Assembly (NCBI RefSeq): GCF_032062135.1
Contig: NC_092861.1
Span: 60,656,302-60,720,301 of the forward strand
DNA length: 64,000 nt
Direction: 5' to 3'
Source: Pyxicephalus adspersus
Lineage: Eukaryota > Chordata > Amphibia > Anura > Pyxicephalidae
Shown: positions 1 through 12,274 of the stretch, one piece after another
Position numbering within the stretch: the stretch's first letter is position 1
Layout of the letters: every line of letters starts with the position of its first letter
Made by a program: the position numbers and the translations under genes
The notes under the pieces: model-generated
What the model saw: only the letters and a program-made list of their open reading frames with translations
Databases searched by the model: none
What the model was told of the DNA's origin: nothing

Positions 1-1491
1 AGATATATAAATACCCTTACTAAGCTACAAGTTAACCAGGTTGGAAGTATAGTAATACTGTTTTCATTATTGTCACAATGTATTTATACACAGAATTGTA
101 ATACATTAGGATATTTTAAAAACAAAATACATACTGTTACAATTTTTTTTTTTTGTTATCTGGAAGGAGGAAACAGACTCCTACTTGAAGATGTGCAGTG
201 CACACTGCTAAAGATATGGCTGAGATGACATGGGTTGCTTCATGTTTTATGGCAGAAGTGTTGACATGTATCTTCTCAGAATTGTGATTAGCGAGTAACC
301 TTTATCACAAGGAAGCTTTCAAGCCAGATGTACTATACATATACAGGAAGTTCTCAGGACATATGGCACCAATGACTCTTAGACTTTTCCACAATACTCT
401 GTGTGGTTTAAAACATCGCTGAAGTCATTAGGGTTGTAGGGGTGGGCTTTTTAAAGAAACCCTGACTGAGATAAATATATTAGTCCTTAGAATGACTTCT
501 GATGTTTTTATGCTAGCTGCTTGGTGTCTTTGGTTGTAATACGTTCAACTGGAATCGGCATGCAGATTTAATGGATTAAATGAAGTCCTATTAGTCAATT
601 TTAGTGACTGAGAAGGGATCAGAATAAAAAGCCTGGTATTTATTATTTGATAGAAAGGTGACTTTTAAGTTCTTTTTCTGTAAAAGAATCAATAAGGGTT
701 ATACTTTTTTTAACAAAGAATGTCAGTACAATCTTTGGTATAGTATGGTAATGATATAACTTCAGCGGTGCTTAGAACACAAAAATAGAACACAAAAAAA
801 AACAGGTGCTTAGAACACAAAAAATTCTGACTTGGTTGGAATAAGGTTTGAAAAAATCTGACCAGGTTCAAAAATTCTGAGTTTTCCATGTTTTCATGTT
901 TTTAAATGGGCCACACTTTGCCTGCTTAGTCAATTCGATCACAGCCACAAAGCTTAGTAAAAACTCAGTTTGCAAACAGAATATTCACTTAGCTTAGTAA
1001 TGGGGTGAACATGTGGTGTCTTAAACCACCCAACCTTCATTTGCAAACAAAAATCCAGTTTTTAAAAATTTTCCTTGAAAATGATTGGATATTTTTTTCC
1101 AAAGTTCCTTTTGTTTCAGGTGGTTGTATTTATTGAAGTAAATTTTCACACAAATTGTGAATAAACTTTTAGTAAATCAACCTCAATTATTAACTTGATA
1201 CAGACTACATCTTCACTTTCCTGTGCTATATTAACCTTATATTATTGCAGCCAACAAAGTTAATAGGATGCAAAGGTAATGACTGAGGGGTTTGGGTTAC
1301 AGAACAAGCATTTCCAAAAGAGGCACAAACTGGGATTCTGTGTTCTTTGCTAAAATGAACTTCTATAAAAATGTATAAGGTTGCAATTGTACTGCATTGT
1401 TTGTGGTGCATACAAGTCTATGTTTTGGTCTCCAATTTATTTTCTCCGTCCCCCTTCACCCTTTAAATCACAGATCTTCACAGAGCCCCTA
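1..1491. other. No gene recognised
   Basis: A+T-rich DNA. A small imperfect repeat of TGCTTAGAACACAAAAA occurs twice between about 769 and 825. No splice-bordered coding block or transposon terminus was recognised. Confidence 0.5.
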
Positions 1492-1824
1492 AAGCTGCGT
1501 ACACACCTGCAATTTTTCTCGTTGGAAAGGATCTTTCACGATCCTTTCCAACGAGAAAAGACTGCACGATGCATGAACGATGCTGTACATACAGCACCGT
1601 TCATGCTCTATGGAGAGGGGAGGGGGAGAGCGACGGAGCGGCACCCTGCTGCGCGCTCTCCCCTTCCCTTTCATTAGGATCGGTCGTCGTCCATCGTCCA
1701 TGGATCTGCCAGGACGGTCGTCGGACGATGGACGACGACCGACTGTACACACGGCAGATTTTCGCCCGATAATTGGCCGATACCGATTATCTGGCGAGAA
1801 AAATTTGCCGTGTGTACGCAGCTT
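1492..1824. mobile_element. Multi-hairpin MITE, 333 bp
   Basis: The termini are inverted repeats: AAGCTGCGTACACAC at the left and its exact complement at the right (ending at 1824). A further internal complement follows on each side (AATTTTTCTCG at left, CGAGAAAAATTT at right). Inside are two long hairpins: 18-bp perfect arms at 1516-1533 and 1540-1557, and 18-bp perfect arms at 1682-1699 and 1723-1740. The centre is G+C-rich, unlike the flanks. There is no coding capacity, so it is non-autonomous. The right flank reads TTAA across the end; the left flank reads TAAA, so a TTAA target is possible but not proven. A diverged relative lies at 52846-53057 in the opposite orientation. Confidence 0.85.
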
Positions 1825-3554
1825 AACTTCCCTTAAAATTAGGTTAAAGCTCCACCATCAGTTATTTGTGAAATCCCAGAGTCACTCTTATGCGTTATTC
1901 ATCTGTTAATTCCTATAAAGGTTGCTTTCTGCGAAGGACCAATGCAAAATTGCATTAAACGTTTTGGTGAACTACTGTGGCATTTTGACAAATAATGACA
2001 GGGGTAGGGGTGAGGCTTAATCCCAGCTTGGTGAGTGGTAAATGCCCTGTGCACAACCAGACCCTAAGATCTAGTGTTCCCCACAGAGACATGGTGATCA
2101 ATCTAAAGAATGACACAGGTATCTGGAAGGTGATGACATTTAAGCAAATTGGTTACCTTTCTAGGCCAGGTCAGGTTAATTTTAACCCTAATGTTAAACA
2201 ACTACCTGGGAATGTTTGTATAGTTAGTCTATTCAACCACTGTATCCCTTTGTGAAAAGGACACATTTTACCCCTTTTTTCCAGGAAAGAAATGTACAAC
2301 AGTCTTGAGTTTTTTAACTGAATTATAGTATTGTCCTGAAGGTAGTGAAGTTGAGGTGAATATGACTCTGGAGATGTTTTTTCCACATAATGTTGATTGT
2401 GGCAACATCTGCACACATACCATGTCAATATATAGAATATAATTGAATAAGGTTTGACCACAGTTTCCAATGTAAAATTCCTCTTTAAAATTTTACAAAA
2501 GCTAAACAGTAAATAAAACTGGAAAATAGAAAGAAACTTCTATAACAATACCTCATTAACTATAACAATAGTCAACATATTGTTAGAACTTGTGGACACA
2601 CAATTTCGACCATGAAGCTATTCAAACAAAGAAAATGATTTGTCTTTGAGATCAGTATGACATACAATAAGTACAAGGTCAGTTTGAAATGGGTTTCAGA
2701 TCAGGTGGCAAGCATTCGAAAAGCTTTTATGTAGATTTGTATGGAGGCATAAAAGCAAACACAATAGCCAAAAAAAGCAACATATGTGAGAGCATGCATC
2801 ACAAAATGATGAAGCAAATCCCTAATTCCTGTGCACATGAACCATACTTATTGTGTACTATATCCATTATATATATATTACTTTTCCAGGGCCAAGTATT
2901 TAACTTTTAAGTATTTAAGGCCGTGTATTGGACAATATGCACATGTGCAATATGAAGTCCACAGGTGTTGAAAGACTATATTTATACAGACATTTATTCT
3001 TCACATTGTAATGTACAGTGCAAGTCTTCAGCGCCCGTCAGTACAAAATAATGCACATTGTAATATACATAGAAATATATTGGTTGCAAATGTAAAGTTA
3101 TTGTCTACCTGTAATAAAAAGAGAAAAGTATGTGACTAATTACTGTAAAATGGTCAAAATATTGGCTAAAAGTCAAGCACAGTGGAAAGTATGTTGTAAT
3201 TAAACTCAATAAATGTCTACATACAGTCTTAAATATTAAAGAATAGGATGTTTCAGTTGTATATCAAGATGTACACAGGACAACAGATGCGTTCAGTGAC
3301 CTGGCAACCCCTAATCACCATGCTAGTTCAACTAGAATAATTGTTTGTGTGTTTGGATGGGCATTTGGAGGGAGGTATTAAACAGCATCGAAATTGTGGA
3401 GCTGTAAGTTCCCAAAGGTGATGTGTTGGTGGCAAAAAAACAAAAGTAGGAATTTGAGCTACTTCCAAGGATCAAATTATGATGGCTAGCGTGGGTCAGA
3501 GCATTTCATGAATGGTAAGGCTTGTGATTTGTTCCTGGTATGCATTGGTTAGTA
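1825..3554. other. No gene recognised
   Basis: Intergenic A+T-rich DNA. The short open frames here have no family resemblance and no convincing splice borders. Confidence 0.45.
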
Positions 3555-3903
3555 CAGTGGTGGCCAACCCTTTGGACCTAAACCTAAATTGGCCGTGTGT
3601 CACTTAAAGGGGAAGAAATATCCCCCTCAGTGACGTCATGATGCCAGAACCAACCCACTCTCCCATCGCAGGTGGCAGGTCCAGAGACACAACCTAACCC
3701 ACTGCCCTGAGCCTGCAATGTCAGAGTGGGCGGGTTGTATCCATACAGGGGACATGGTCCACGTCTCTGGCCGATGTGCCCTCACCATCGGGGTCCTTCT
3801 ACTGACCCCACTGGGGGGCACACCAGCCAAAGCCATGGACCACCAAAATTTTCTCACATTCCACCAGTGGTCGTGGACACTGGTCACCTGTTTGCGACCC
3901 CTG
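3555..3903. mobile_element. Non-autonomous hAT element, 349 bp
   Basis: Starts CAGTGGTGGCCAACC and ends with the complement of CAGGGGTCGCAAAC, the usual hAT terminal pattern (CAGnGGTnGnnAAC). It is flanked by a perfect 8-bp target duplication, GGTTAGTA, at 3547-3554 and 3904-3911. Eight-base duplications are diagnostic of the hAT superfamily. It has no transposase; the G+C-rich interior has only short chance frames. Confidence 0.93.
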
Positions 3904-3911
3904 GGTTAGTA

Positions 3912-5920
3912 CATACCAAAAGTGGCCCAAGGAAGGATAACCAGTGACTAGTGACAGGGTTTTAGGCTTCCAATGTTCAACTATGTGCGTTGGGAGGAAA
4001 GGATAGCCCATCTGGTGTATAGAAGAGCTACTAGGGCAAAAATTGTGGCAATAGGAAGGTGCTTAAAAAATTAATGCTGACCATGGGAGTCAGGTGTCAG
4101 TAGAAAAAGTGCATTGCAGCTAAGTATGGGGTACCTATGCTGACCACTATCCACCAATAAAAGTTCTTACATTGGCCATGTGGAAATCAAAACTGGACTT
4201 TGGGGAAATAGAAGAAAATTACCTGCAGAATGAAGGTAGGCAGGCAAAGGCAATATCATTTACTATTAGGCTGGTGTTTTTAATGTTTTGGCTGATCACT
4301 GTAAATAGTTAAAAATGCTTAACCTTTATCCTGGTACAAAATGCCTCAAGTGGACAGTGTACATAGCATACTGATCTTTAAAAGTAATTAGATTTTGCAT
4401 GCTACAATGGTCCCTAGTTCACCATAAATTAAATATTTTTATAATAAATAAGAAAATCAGGTTTTCAAAGAAAAACACTTCAGAGGAATTATTTGTGATA
4501 GAATCACAGTTTGTTTTAAGGTCCAATTAAAGCATAACTTTACTTACAATACACAAGTCAAATCAGCCTTTAATGTTTTCTTTATTGGAGTAATTGAAGC
4601 CTTAAATCCTTTTTAAAGCTCACATCAAACGAAAAGTCTATAAAATGTTTTTTAAATAGTTAAAGGTGGATTACCTATAAGGAGCTACGAAACCAGATGT
4701 TTCACAAAACTTCAGTCACATGTAAATGGTTCACAATCTCATTGTCACTTGCACATATGTACACCTGTTAAACAGATATTTAGTCATGAACCTTTTTCAT
4801 TCGTTTCAGGATTATTCATGCAGTAAATTTACACCATCCTGTCATTTAACTGGTATACTTTGTGTCTTGAAAAATAACAAAAAAAAAAAGCAAAAATATT
4901 TAAGTTGTATTTCAAGGAAAAGGCTAATGACCTATTTCTTTATGGCCTCCATGGAGCATCTATCTTTCAAAGCACCTTATAACCCTCATGCCACATTTTC
5001 TTATTTAGAAGACTGGAGTACACCCAATGAAATAAAGTAGAGTATTCAAATTCATATTGAGTCATGGTGCCTTTTGGGTACTTTGTATTTCCAGTTCACC
5101 ATTAGGCACTTCTATAAGTAGGATCGTTAAAACACAAATGCCAGTAAAGCTGCTCCCCCATTCATTCTAGCAGTACACAGGAAACTGGCAAACTACTCCA
5201 TGTACAAATCCTGGGTCTTCTCAATACACAATGTAGCCATGCCCTAATATGTTTCACCCCCAATCATATTATTAATTAGATGATTAGGCTCAACTAGAAG
5301 AGAAAACATGTTGGAGTGTGCTCATATTGTACATTAACACTGTTCACTTGTATTCAATGAAGTTGTGGACTTTTAGGATTCTACAATGTACAGCCTGGGA
5401 ATTTTCTTTTACCAAGATAAATCTGTAACTTTATGATAACTATAACTTTATATCCTGGAAAATCCATACATGTCATGATTACATTATCAAGAGCAGAACC
5501 TATTTGTGGGAGGCAGAATCTATATGTTTCTGGAAGAATTGCACACATAGATGAGGGTGTCTCCGAAAGACAGGGTTGGTGGAGATTTCAACTTTAATTA
5601 TACCATTTATCTATATTTGATATCTTTTTATTCATAGGTTTTTATATCTACTTATCTATATTATATTAAAAATATCCTTCTATAATACTTGGCAAGAATG
5701 ACAACACATGACGCTTTTCTAGGATAGTGTATCATGTCACGAGTTCTTGCACAAAAATAATTAGATAATAAAAATGAAACAATGATACTCTCTTCAGTCC
5801 ATCTCTTCTATCTTTTCAACTGATAATATTTGCAATAAACACATTTCTGAGTATACTGGATTTCAAAAAGTGTCTATGTGCCCTTCCTAAGTGTTGGACC
5901 CTAAATCAAGGTAAGTACAT
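3912..5920. other. No gene recognised
   Basis: Intergenic DNA without a recognisable gene or element terminus. Confidence 0.45.
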
Positions 5921-6584
5921 TATTTATTACTAATATTATTACTATTATTATTACTATTAATAAACAGGATTTATAAAGCCCCAACATATTATGCAGCACT
6001 GTACATTAATAAGGGGTTGCAAAAGACAGACAGTGACACAGTAGGGGGAGAGGACCCTCCCCCGAAGAGCTTACAATCTAGGAGGTGGGGGAAGTAACAC
6101 ACAATAGGAGGGAAGATATGTAGTGGTGAAAAATAGTGAGGGTTTCAAAACACAGAACAAGACAGATAGGCAAGTTTGAAAAAATGTGTTTTGAGTGCTC
6201 TTTTAAATGAGCAGAAAGTAGGAGCAAGCCTAACAGGACGAGGAAGAAGATCCCAGGACTGAGAAAGACAAGTCAGGGGTGGACAGATAGATTGTCATCA
6301 GCATACTGATGGTACTGTAAGCCAAAGGAGGAGATGAGACTACCGAGAGAAGAGGTGTACAGAGAACAGAAGACCGCTCCAAGGACTGACCCTTGGGGAA
6401 CACCCAACAGAGAGTGAGGCAATACACCAAAAGGAGGCATTACTATTGAAAGATACTTGAAAGAAGTGGCCAGACAGGTATGAAGCAAACCAAGAGAGAG
6501 CAGTGTCACTGATACCAAGGGAGCGCATGATTTGTATTACAAGGGGGTGATCAATAGTGTCAAAAGCGGAGGAAAGATCTAGAA
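5921..6584 (-). mobile_element. L2-like LINE, 3' part (reverse transcriptase palm to tail)
   Basis: On the minus strand this encodes the start of the RT palm (LDLSSAFDTIDHP, then [16 protein letters not shown]) and, after a frameshift, [12 protein letters not shown] and the catalytic YADD within [10 protein letters not shown]. After YADD the usual region is deleted and the sequence resumes near the C-terminus (LAPTFCSFKRALKTHFFK). It is followed by the typical 3' tail: a GAGCTCTTCGGGG-like block, then a segment ending GTTGGGGCTTTATAAA and a trinucleotide (ATT)n end at 5921-5963. It is a pseudogene. The same tail occurs at 29953-30077 and 50322-50438. Confidence 0.87.
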
Positions 6585-6830
6585 CAGGGGTTCTTAACCT
6601 TTTGATAAATCCAGACCCCCAATGGATTGTCCAATATGGTCCCATATCCCCTTTACTTGACTGTCGAAATAATCATCACCATTCCTTATATTAGTTGCCA
6701 GTATGACTTCCAAATGTCAACAGCTTGAATTTACTATACTATAGATATGGATAGCTAGGAAATCATAAGCATTAGTAACAGCTACTAACAGCTACAACTA
6801 TTTTATAGTAAAGCTTTGATTCACCTCTAT
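6585..6830 (+). mobile_element. Probable hAT fragment at the L2 inversion junction
   Basis: Begins CAGGGGTTCTTAACC, a hAT-type terminus, directly where the minus-strand L2 coding sequence stops. No matching right terminus or target duplication was found, so it is truncated or the resemblance is partial. Confidence 0.45.
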
Positions 6831-7249
6831 CTACCTCTTCCACCTTTAAATCATCACTGGTCTCTCTCAGCCCTGTACTCTGGATGAAGTCTCCTCTCAT
6901 CATCTCCATCTACTACCTGTCTGCTTGACCCAGTTCCCTCTCTTCCACCCTGGTGCCTGCCCTAACCCAACTATTCAATCTTTCCCTCTCTACTGGTATC
7001 TACCCCTCCGCTTTCATATAAGCCATTATTCTCCCTATTCTGAAAAAAACCCTCACTAGACCCCTCCTTGCCTTCTAGCTACTGTCCCATCTCCCTTCTC
7101 CCATATGTTTCAAAACTCCTTGAGCCCCTTGTTTTCAAAAGACCGATTACCTGAGCACCAACTTTCTCCTTGAGCCTCTCCAGTCTGGCTTCCGAGCAGC
7201 CCATTCCACCGAAACAGCCCTTACTTACTAAAGGTCAGATTAAGTGACT
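6831..7249 (+). mobile_element. L2-like LINE, inverted 5' part (RT fingers region)
   Basis: Reading on plus, fragments of the RT region upstream of the palm appear with several stops: a match to the STGxYPSAF block, ILPILKK, then (near 7080) the NYRPISLLP-like block, and [18 protein letters not shown] near 7180-7226. In L2 elements this last block immediately precedes the palm, which here lies on the opposite strand at 6584. The two pieces are therefore parts of one element in head-to-head arrangement. Confidence 0.78.
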
Positions 7250-7443
7250 CCAATGATCTTTTTGGCTATCGGTAGGGGTGACATTCTTCCCCCGGGCCAG
7301 CAATGTATGAGACATTCTTCCCACTGACCAACACACCAATGTACTGTGCGGGTAAAGTAAATGTAGCAGGGGTTCCCGAAGACCTAAGTTCCAAGTTATT
7401 CCAAGCGTCCCCTCGCCTATATTAAAGTAGAGAAAGGCTTGCC
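7250..7443 (-). mobile_element. hAT-like dispersed repeat, first copy
   Basis: Matches 22677-22817 plus 23236-23289: shared blocks CCAATGATCT, TTTGGCTATC, ACACCAATGTACTGT, AGCAGGGGTTCC and GAAGACCT. This uninterrupted copy shows what the second copy looked like before its insertion. It resembles old hAT MITEs beginning CAGTGTTTCTCAACC on the minus strand. Confidence 0.65.
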
Positions 7444-8181
7444 TAGACAGTGTACATCTGTTCTCCAAAACATACTCTCTTAACATCAGTTTTACTCTTT
7501 ACTATACATTTTATACACAGAAGGTAGTATAGGTAGGCTGCCATAATTTCATTACACTTATTACTACAATAATACATAAACTGCTTTTAATTACAGTTGT
7601 TATCAGTATGGTTAACACACAGGATAATAGCTTTTACAGTGTGTTACAAAAATTTCAACACTGACTTCCTAAAAGTGATGATAGGTTAATATTTTTTTAA
7701 AGGAAGAAGGAGGAACTATAAAAATTAACTTATTCAAAAAAAAAAAGACGTCATTTGCACTTCATTACTTCCACAAAACAATAAAATAAACTGGTTTCTT
7801 CCTCTTTAAAGATAGTGGAAAGAAATACAATAATCATGTCTGATGTCCCAGAGCCTAGCTGTGCATCCAAAGGACATGCTGAATTGTATAATTTTTTTCA
7901 AGTGATTCACATTGAGGGCTTTGTGATTCTTTTTGCAGCAACTCATCAAATATAAAATTTTTAACTTTTTAGGTTATGTTTATACAAACATCAAATATTG
8001 CTTATGAAGGTGTCATATGTACAACTTGCAGTCATAAAGTAGGACACTGTGTTAGATTTTTTCTTGCATGATGTATTTCCATTATATAATTTGTGTTACA
8101 AATATTCCTAAATAGGTTTGGTCTTGTCTGCACATGCTTCAAGCACTCACTGTACAGGTGCATTTTTGAAGCCCCTTAAAG
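7444..8181. other. No gene recognised
   Basis: A+T-rich sequence with no recognisable feature. Confidence 0.45.
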
Positions 8182-10034
8182 CAGGGCTGTGGAGTCGGTA
8201 GATAAATCGTTCGACCCAGACTTTCTGACTCCTCTGTTTCTGCTACCCCTGACTCCGACTCTCCGACTCCTCTGTATTTACAGGGTTTCTCATTTTATCT
8301 TCACACTTTTGCATCCAAACTTCACAAAAAAATTTAGACCCCCTAATTATTCATAAATAAATACATTTAATATAAAATAAATAACACAATATTCTTACCA
8401 TAAAAGTTTTTCTCAAGAAACTAATAAAAATATATGAAAATAAACTGATGATTTGTCAATTATTATGTTTTTTACTTTATATCATTTTAAATCTAAAACT
8501 AACTCAATGTAGTATTGTTCTAAGAAACAGAATTGCTTCTGCCAGATCCTCTTTCATAGAAGCTCCTAAATCTGACTTGATTATTTTTAGACCTGAAAAT
8601 AGTCTTTCAACACTGACTTGAGTGGGTGACATTGCTGTTTCGGTTCTAGCCACATCACTAATAATCTCGGGATAAACAAGGATGCTTTTTTCTACAGTCA
8701 GTTTCGATGAGCGATCATACTTTTCTACTTCTTTGAATTCTTGAAAAAACTCCCGCTGGAATCTTTTTATTTGGACATTTTCTGGTCTTTTATCTTTCAC
8801 GCATATGCAACGTCCCTTTACTGTTGAAAGTTCCATATTGTCCAAGTAAGAATCAAAGTCTAATTCTTCATTTGAAGAGGATGATCCTGAGTTACCAGTG
8901 CTATAGCTTCATCTAGTGGTGGTGTTTCAGGTAGTAGTCCCTTCACGCGAAGTGCTACATCATAGAGGGCCTTTTTTGCAGTATCAGTCTGGTCATCGCT
9001 CAACAAAATTTGGCTCATTGGATTAACATGAATAGCAGCTAACAAGATTTAATTATCCAGTAAGAGATTCTCTCTTTTCTTCATTGAAGATACAATGCCA
9101 TCAGCTATTAACCCTCCACTTTTGTTCAGCTCTTCCATTTCAAGAAGAATTTACCAGGTGGTAAATCTTCAGATTGCAAACTCTTGGTTAGAGTAAAGAG
9201 GTTAGAAAGTAGATTTTCCAGTGCTTTTACTTGTGTCCACTGGCTTTCAGATAATAAAACATTTTCATTGGCCAGTTCTTCAAGAAAGTCCTTTAGTTCA
9301 AGCAAACGCTTTACCATTAAATAAGTGCTACTGCAGCGTGTTGTTTATCCAAAATGGCTCCTTTTCCTGCACGTTTTTTCAAATTGGCATCTGTTTTAGG
9401 GGCCCTGGCTGCAACAGTTACTTGTCTCAATTTGCCAATTAGAGTAGCTGCATGACGATCTTTCAATCATCTCTTATTGCAAGTTGCAGAGTATGAACAG
9501 CACAACGCATATGTTGAATAGTAGTACGCTTAGATGCTTCTTCAACAATGTTATCCAAAATGTCACCATTCTCTTCAATTTCACTTTCTCCAATTCTTGC
9601 AGAACTGTTGTACTTTAATATCTGTCTGTCACTTTCGTCATCTAATTTATTCATTTTCTCAATTGTGCTCAACATATTAGAAGCATTATCTGTCACAATA
9701 CATAGAATCTGTTCCTTTTTCATTTCAAAATCTTCTGGAAGATCCTCCACTAACTTCTGAAGATAGTCACTGGCTATTGTTATTGGTATAATATTTTCAT
9801 CAACAAATCTAACATTAATAAAAATAATTGACTCTGTGACGTGTGCATGCATCAGTTTTTATGAAGACCCTTCAGACCTTATCGTAGTTCTTCCTTTTTA
9901 TATTTGGCCTCCTCAATTATAAGTTTCCTTATACTTTCTCTTTCCAGAGAAACAAGTTTTTTCAGCCATTTCTCCATTTAGTCCTAAAAAGGCCTGCTGT
10001 GAAAAGAAGGATAGTGGTACACGACTCTTTACTA
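8182..10034 (-). pseudogene. Decayed hAT transposase gene with its 3' terminal repeat
   Basis: A hAT terminus, CAGGGCTGTGGAGTCGG, lies at 8182. Moving up on the minus strand there is the C-terminal dimerisation domain (about 8504-8650: TQVSVERLFSGLKIIKSDLG, then EAILFLRTIL), a middle region (9126-9317: RLLELKDFLEELANENVLLS and ESQWTQVKALENLL), and the catalytic core with CIVTDNASNM and the cysteine/histidine motif MRCAVHTLQLAIRD (about 9463-9720). An N-terminal piece (GLNGEMAEK) reaches gap 1. Frame changes and stops separate the blocks, so no functional protein is possible. The other terminus is in the gap or lost. The superfamily is certain; the family within it I cannot name. Confidence 0.9.
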
Positions 10035-10490
10035 NNNNNNNNNNNNNNNNNNNNNNNNNNNNNNNNNNNNNNNNNNNNNNNNNNNNNNNNNNNNNNNNNN
10101 NNNNNNNNNNNNNNNNNNNNNNNNNNNNNNNNNNNNNNNNNNNNNNNNNNNNNNNNNNNNNNNNNNNNNNNNNNNNNNNNNNNNNNNNNNNNNNNNNNNN
10201 NNNNNNNNNNNNNNNNNNNNNNNNNNNNNNNNNNNNNNNNNNNNNNNNNNNNNNNNNNNNNNNNNNNNNNNNNNNNNNNNNNNNNNNNNNNNNNNNNNNN
10301 NNNNNNNNNNNNNNNNNNNNNNNNNNNNNNNNNNNNNNNNNNNNNNNNNNNNNNNNNNNNNNNNNNNNNNNNNNNNNNNNNNNNNNNNNNNNNNNNNNNN
10401 NNNNNNNNNNNNNNNNNNNNNNNNNNNNNNNNNNNNNNNNNNNNNNNNNNNNNNNNNNNNNNNNNNNNNNNNNNNNNNNNNNNNNNNNNN
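10035..10490. other. Assembly gap (456 N)
   Basis: Unresolved bases. The gap separates the hAT transposase remnant from a minisatellite, which probably caused the break. Confidence 1.
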
Positions 10491-10830
10491 CAAACATACA
10501 CATAGTCCTGGACTCGTACAAACATACATACAACACGGCACTACACACATAAATAAGCTATAGCCCTGCACTAAACTACAGAAAAACATGCACAAACATA
10601 TATACTATACACACAAACAGAGCCCTACATTTTACTCAGAAACATGCACAAAATATTCACTATACACAAACATTCATACATCCATGCACCATACACACAA
10701 ACATACACATAGCCCTGCAGTTTTATCCAGAAACCTGCACACAGCCTTCCAATCATAGTACACACAAGCAGCCATGCAGTTTTAAAATAAACATGAACAC
10801 TTACAGTTGAATCCAAAAAGCTGTTCATCC
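10491..10830. repeat. Minisatellite, imperfect units of about 65-75 bp
   Basis: Units share ACACAAACATACA, CATAGCCCTGCA and CAGAAACATGCACA. Examples start near 10491, 10560, 10610 and 10690, with decay to the right. The array abuts gap 1, so its true length is unknown. Confidence 0.75.
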
Positions 10831-11889
10831 AAGTTCTTCTAAGCTCTTTTAGCAGACTGAGGAAATTGAGCAGACCCTGCTGCCTTTATCTTTGTTTGCT
10901 GATCTTCTGCTGAAGACAGGGCAGTGAGAGGCTCCAGGGGGGGTCGGGGGTGCACTTAACTAACTTCCTAGTATTAGGTGGTGTGCAAAATGATGCTAAA
11001 TGTCAGGTTGTATTATAGCTCAGGTGAATTTCACACTAGTAAAGAGGCCAAAATCCTAACAAGTTAGTGTTTTAGAAAGCTACAAGGTAGTGCTGGACTT
11101 TCTCATTAGAAAGTCCAGCATGATTTTCAACATAATATATACAATATAATACTTGTTTATTTATAAAATAAATGATTACAACAAAGATATAATGTTCATA
11201 TTTAAATGTATACACCTTAAAATGTAAAATAACATTGACTAAAACCCATAATAGTTCACCTTTATACAGCTCAGAACTGTTGTCTTCACCTAGCACATCT
11301 GGCCAGGCAGTAATTAAACCTTGTAGTCTGATTACAGCTTCGTGGTGTTAGTATTTTCAGCATTTAGCCTGGAATTCTGAGGATTAACAGGAAATCATGT
11401 TTTAAATTTAATCCTAGTGCAGGCTATGCTTCCAAGTAAATGTGAGGCAGAACACGTTGTTCTTGCACGCTGAATTTCCTCAAACCCTTTGTTTTTCTTT
11501 GTAATTAGCAGAAATGTCATTTATGCTAATTAAGAAAACAAAGATGTATATAAAGCTATTTGTTTCTATGCATTAGTTACAACACTTTGACAGTTTTATA
11601 CTTTTTCTCCAGGATTTATAACATAATGGCTGTGGCTAATGACTCTCCTCTCTGTATTACACCAGTTTTTTTTCCCAGCCCTTTGTTGACCTCTTTAATT
11701 CTCAAGAGGACAACATTTTTTTAGTCTGGCAATCACATGTATTTTATAGTTTGTTGCCTCCATATTTCTCTTTCACTTGTAATTATGTGTAACATATGCT
11801 TTTTGGGCATAATCGAATATGTTGTCTAAACAAGCTATAACAAAAGATAGAAGATAAAGAGGTGTAGAAATCTGTGCTTGTCAAGTAAA
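10831..11889. other. No gene recognised
   Basis: A+T-rich. Around 11500-11545 there are two TAATTA-type cores within 45 bp (GTAATTAGC and CTAATTAAG); I cannot tell whether they are functional. Confidence 0.4.
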
Positions 11890-12062
11890 AATGTATTTTT
11901 GGTATTCCTGCCCACCGCAGCCTGGCAGTTAACCAGCAGCGCAACATCGTCACCACTAGAGGCTCTGGAGAAAACCTGGGTACTGCCTGGATTCTGCGCC
12001 TTGGCCCTTCTCAGGGCTCATACCACCTCTGTGCAAGCTGCAGCGCCCCCTTGTGGCAAAAA
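11890..12062 (-). mobile_element. LTR fragment related to the solo LTR at 24.8 kb
   Basis: On the minus strand it matches the first part of 24837-25558: blocks AGGGGGCGCT, CAGCTTGCACA, CCAGAGCCTCTAGT and CTGCTGGTTAACTGC occur in the same order. It is truncated on both sides. The G+C-rich block stands out from its flanks. Confidence 0.75.
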
Positions 12063-12274
12063 TGGTATTATTACTGCTTATAAAAATCAGTTCACCCATG
12101 GAACACTAAGGGTAACATATTTTCTTTGACTTTGTACCTTGCAGACAATGAACTTCACTTGCTCTGTAAGAGGAGGACAGCACAAAAATACTGTAGATTG
12201 TTGGCAGCACAATATAGAATACCTTTAATAGCTTAAAACTTTGATTTAGAAACATTCTTCAAGACTCAAAAACA

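Noticed and set aside
1381..1909. Overlapping arginine/proline-rich frames
   Set aside because: These are shadows of the G+C-rich hairpins in the MITE at 1492-1824.
9913..10595. Long open frames across gap 1
   Set aside because: They consist mostly of N and are artefacts of the gap.
11495..11550. Paired TAATTA cores as a conserved enhancer
   Set aside because: Such words are common in A+T-rich DNA; without alignment to other species nothing supports function.
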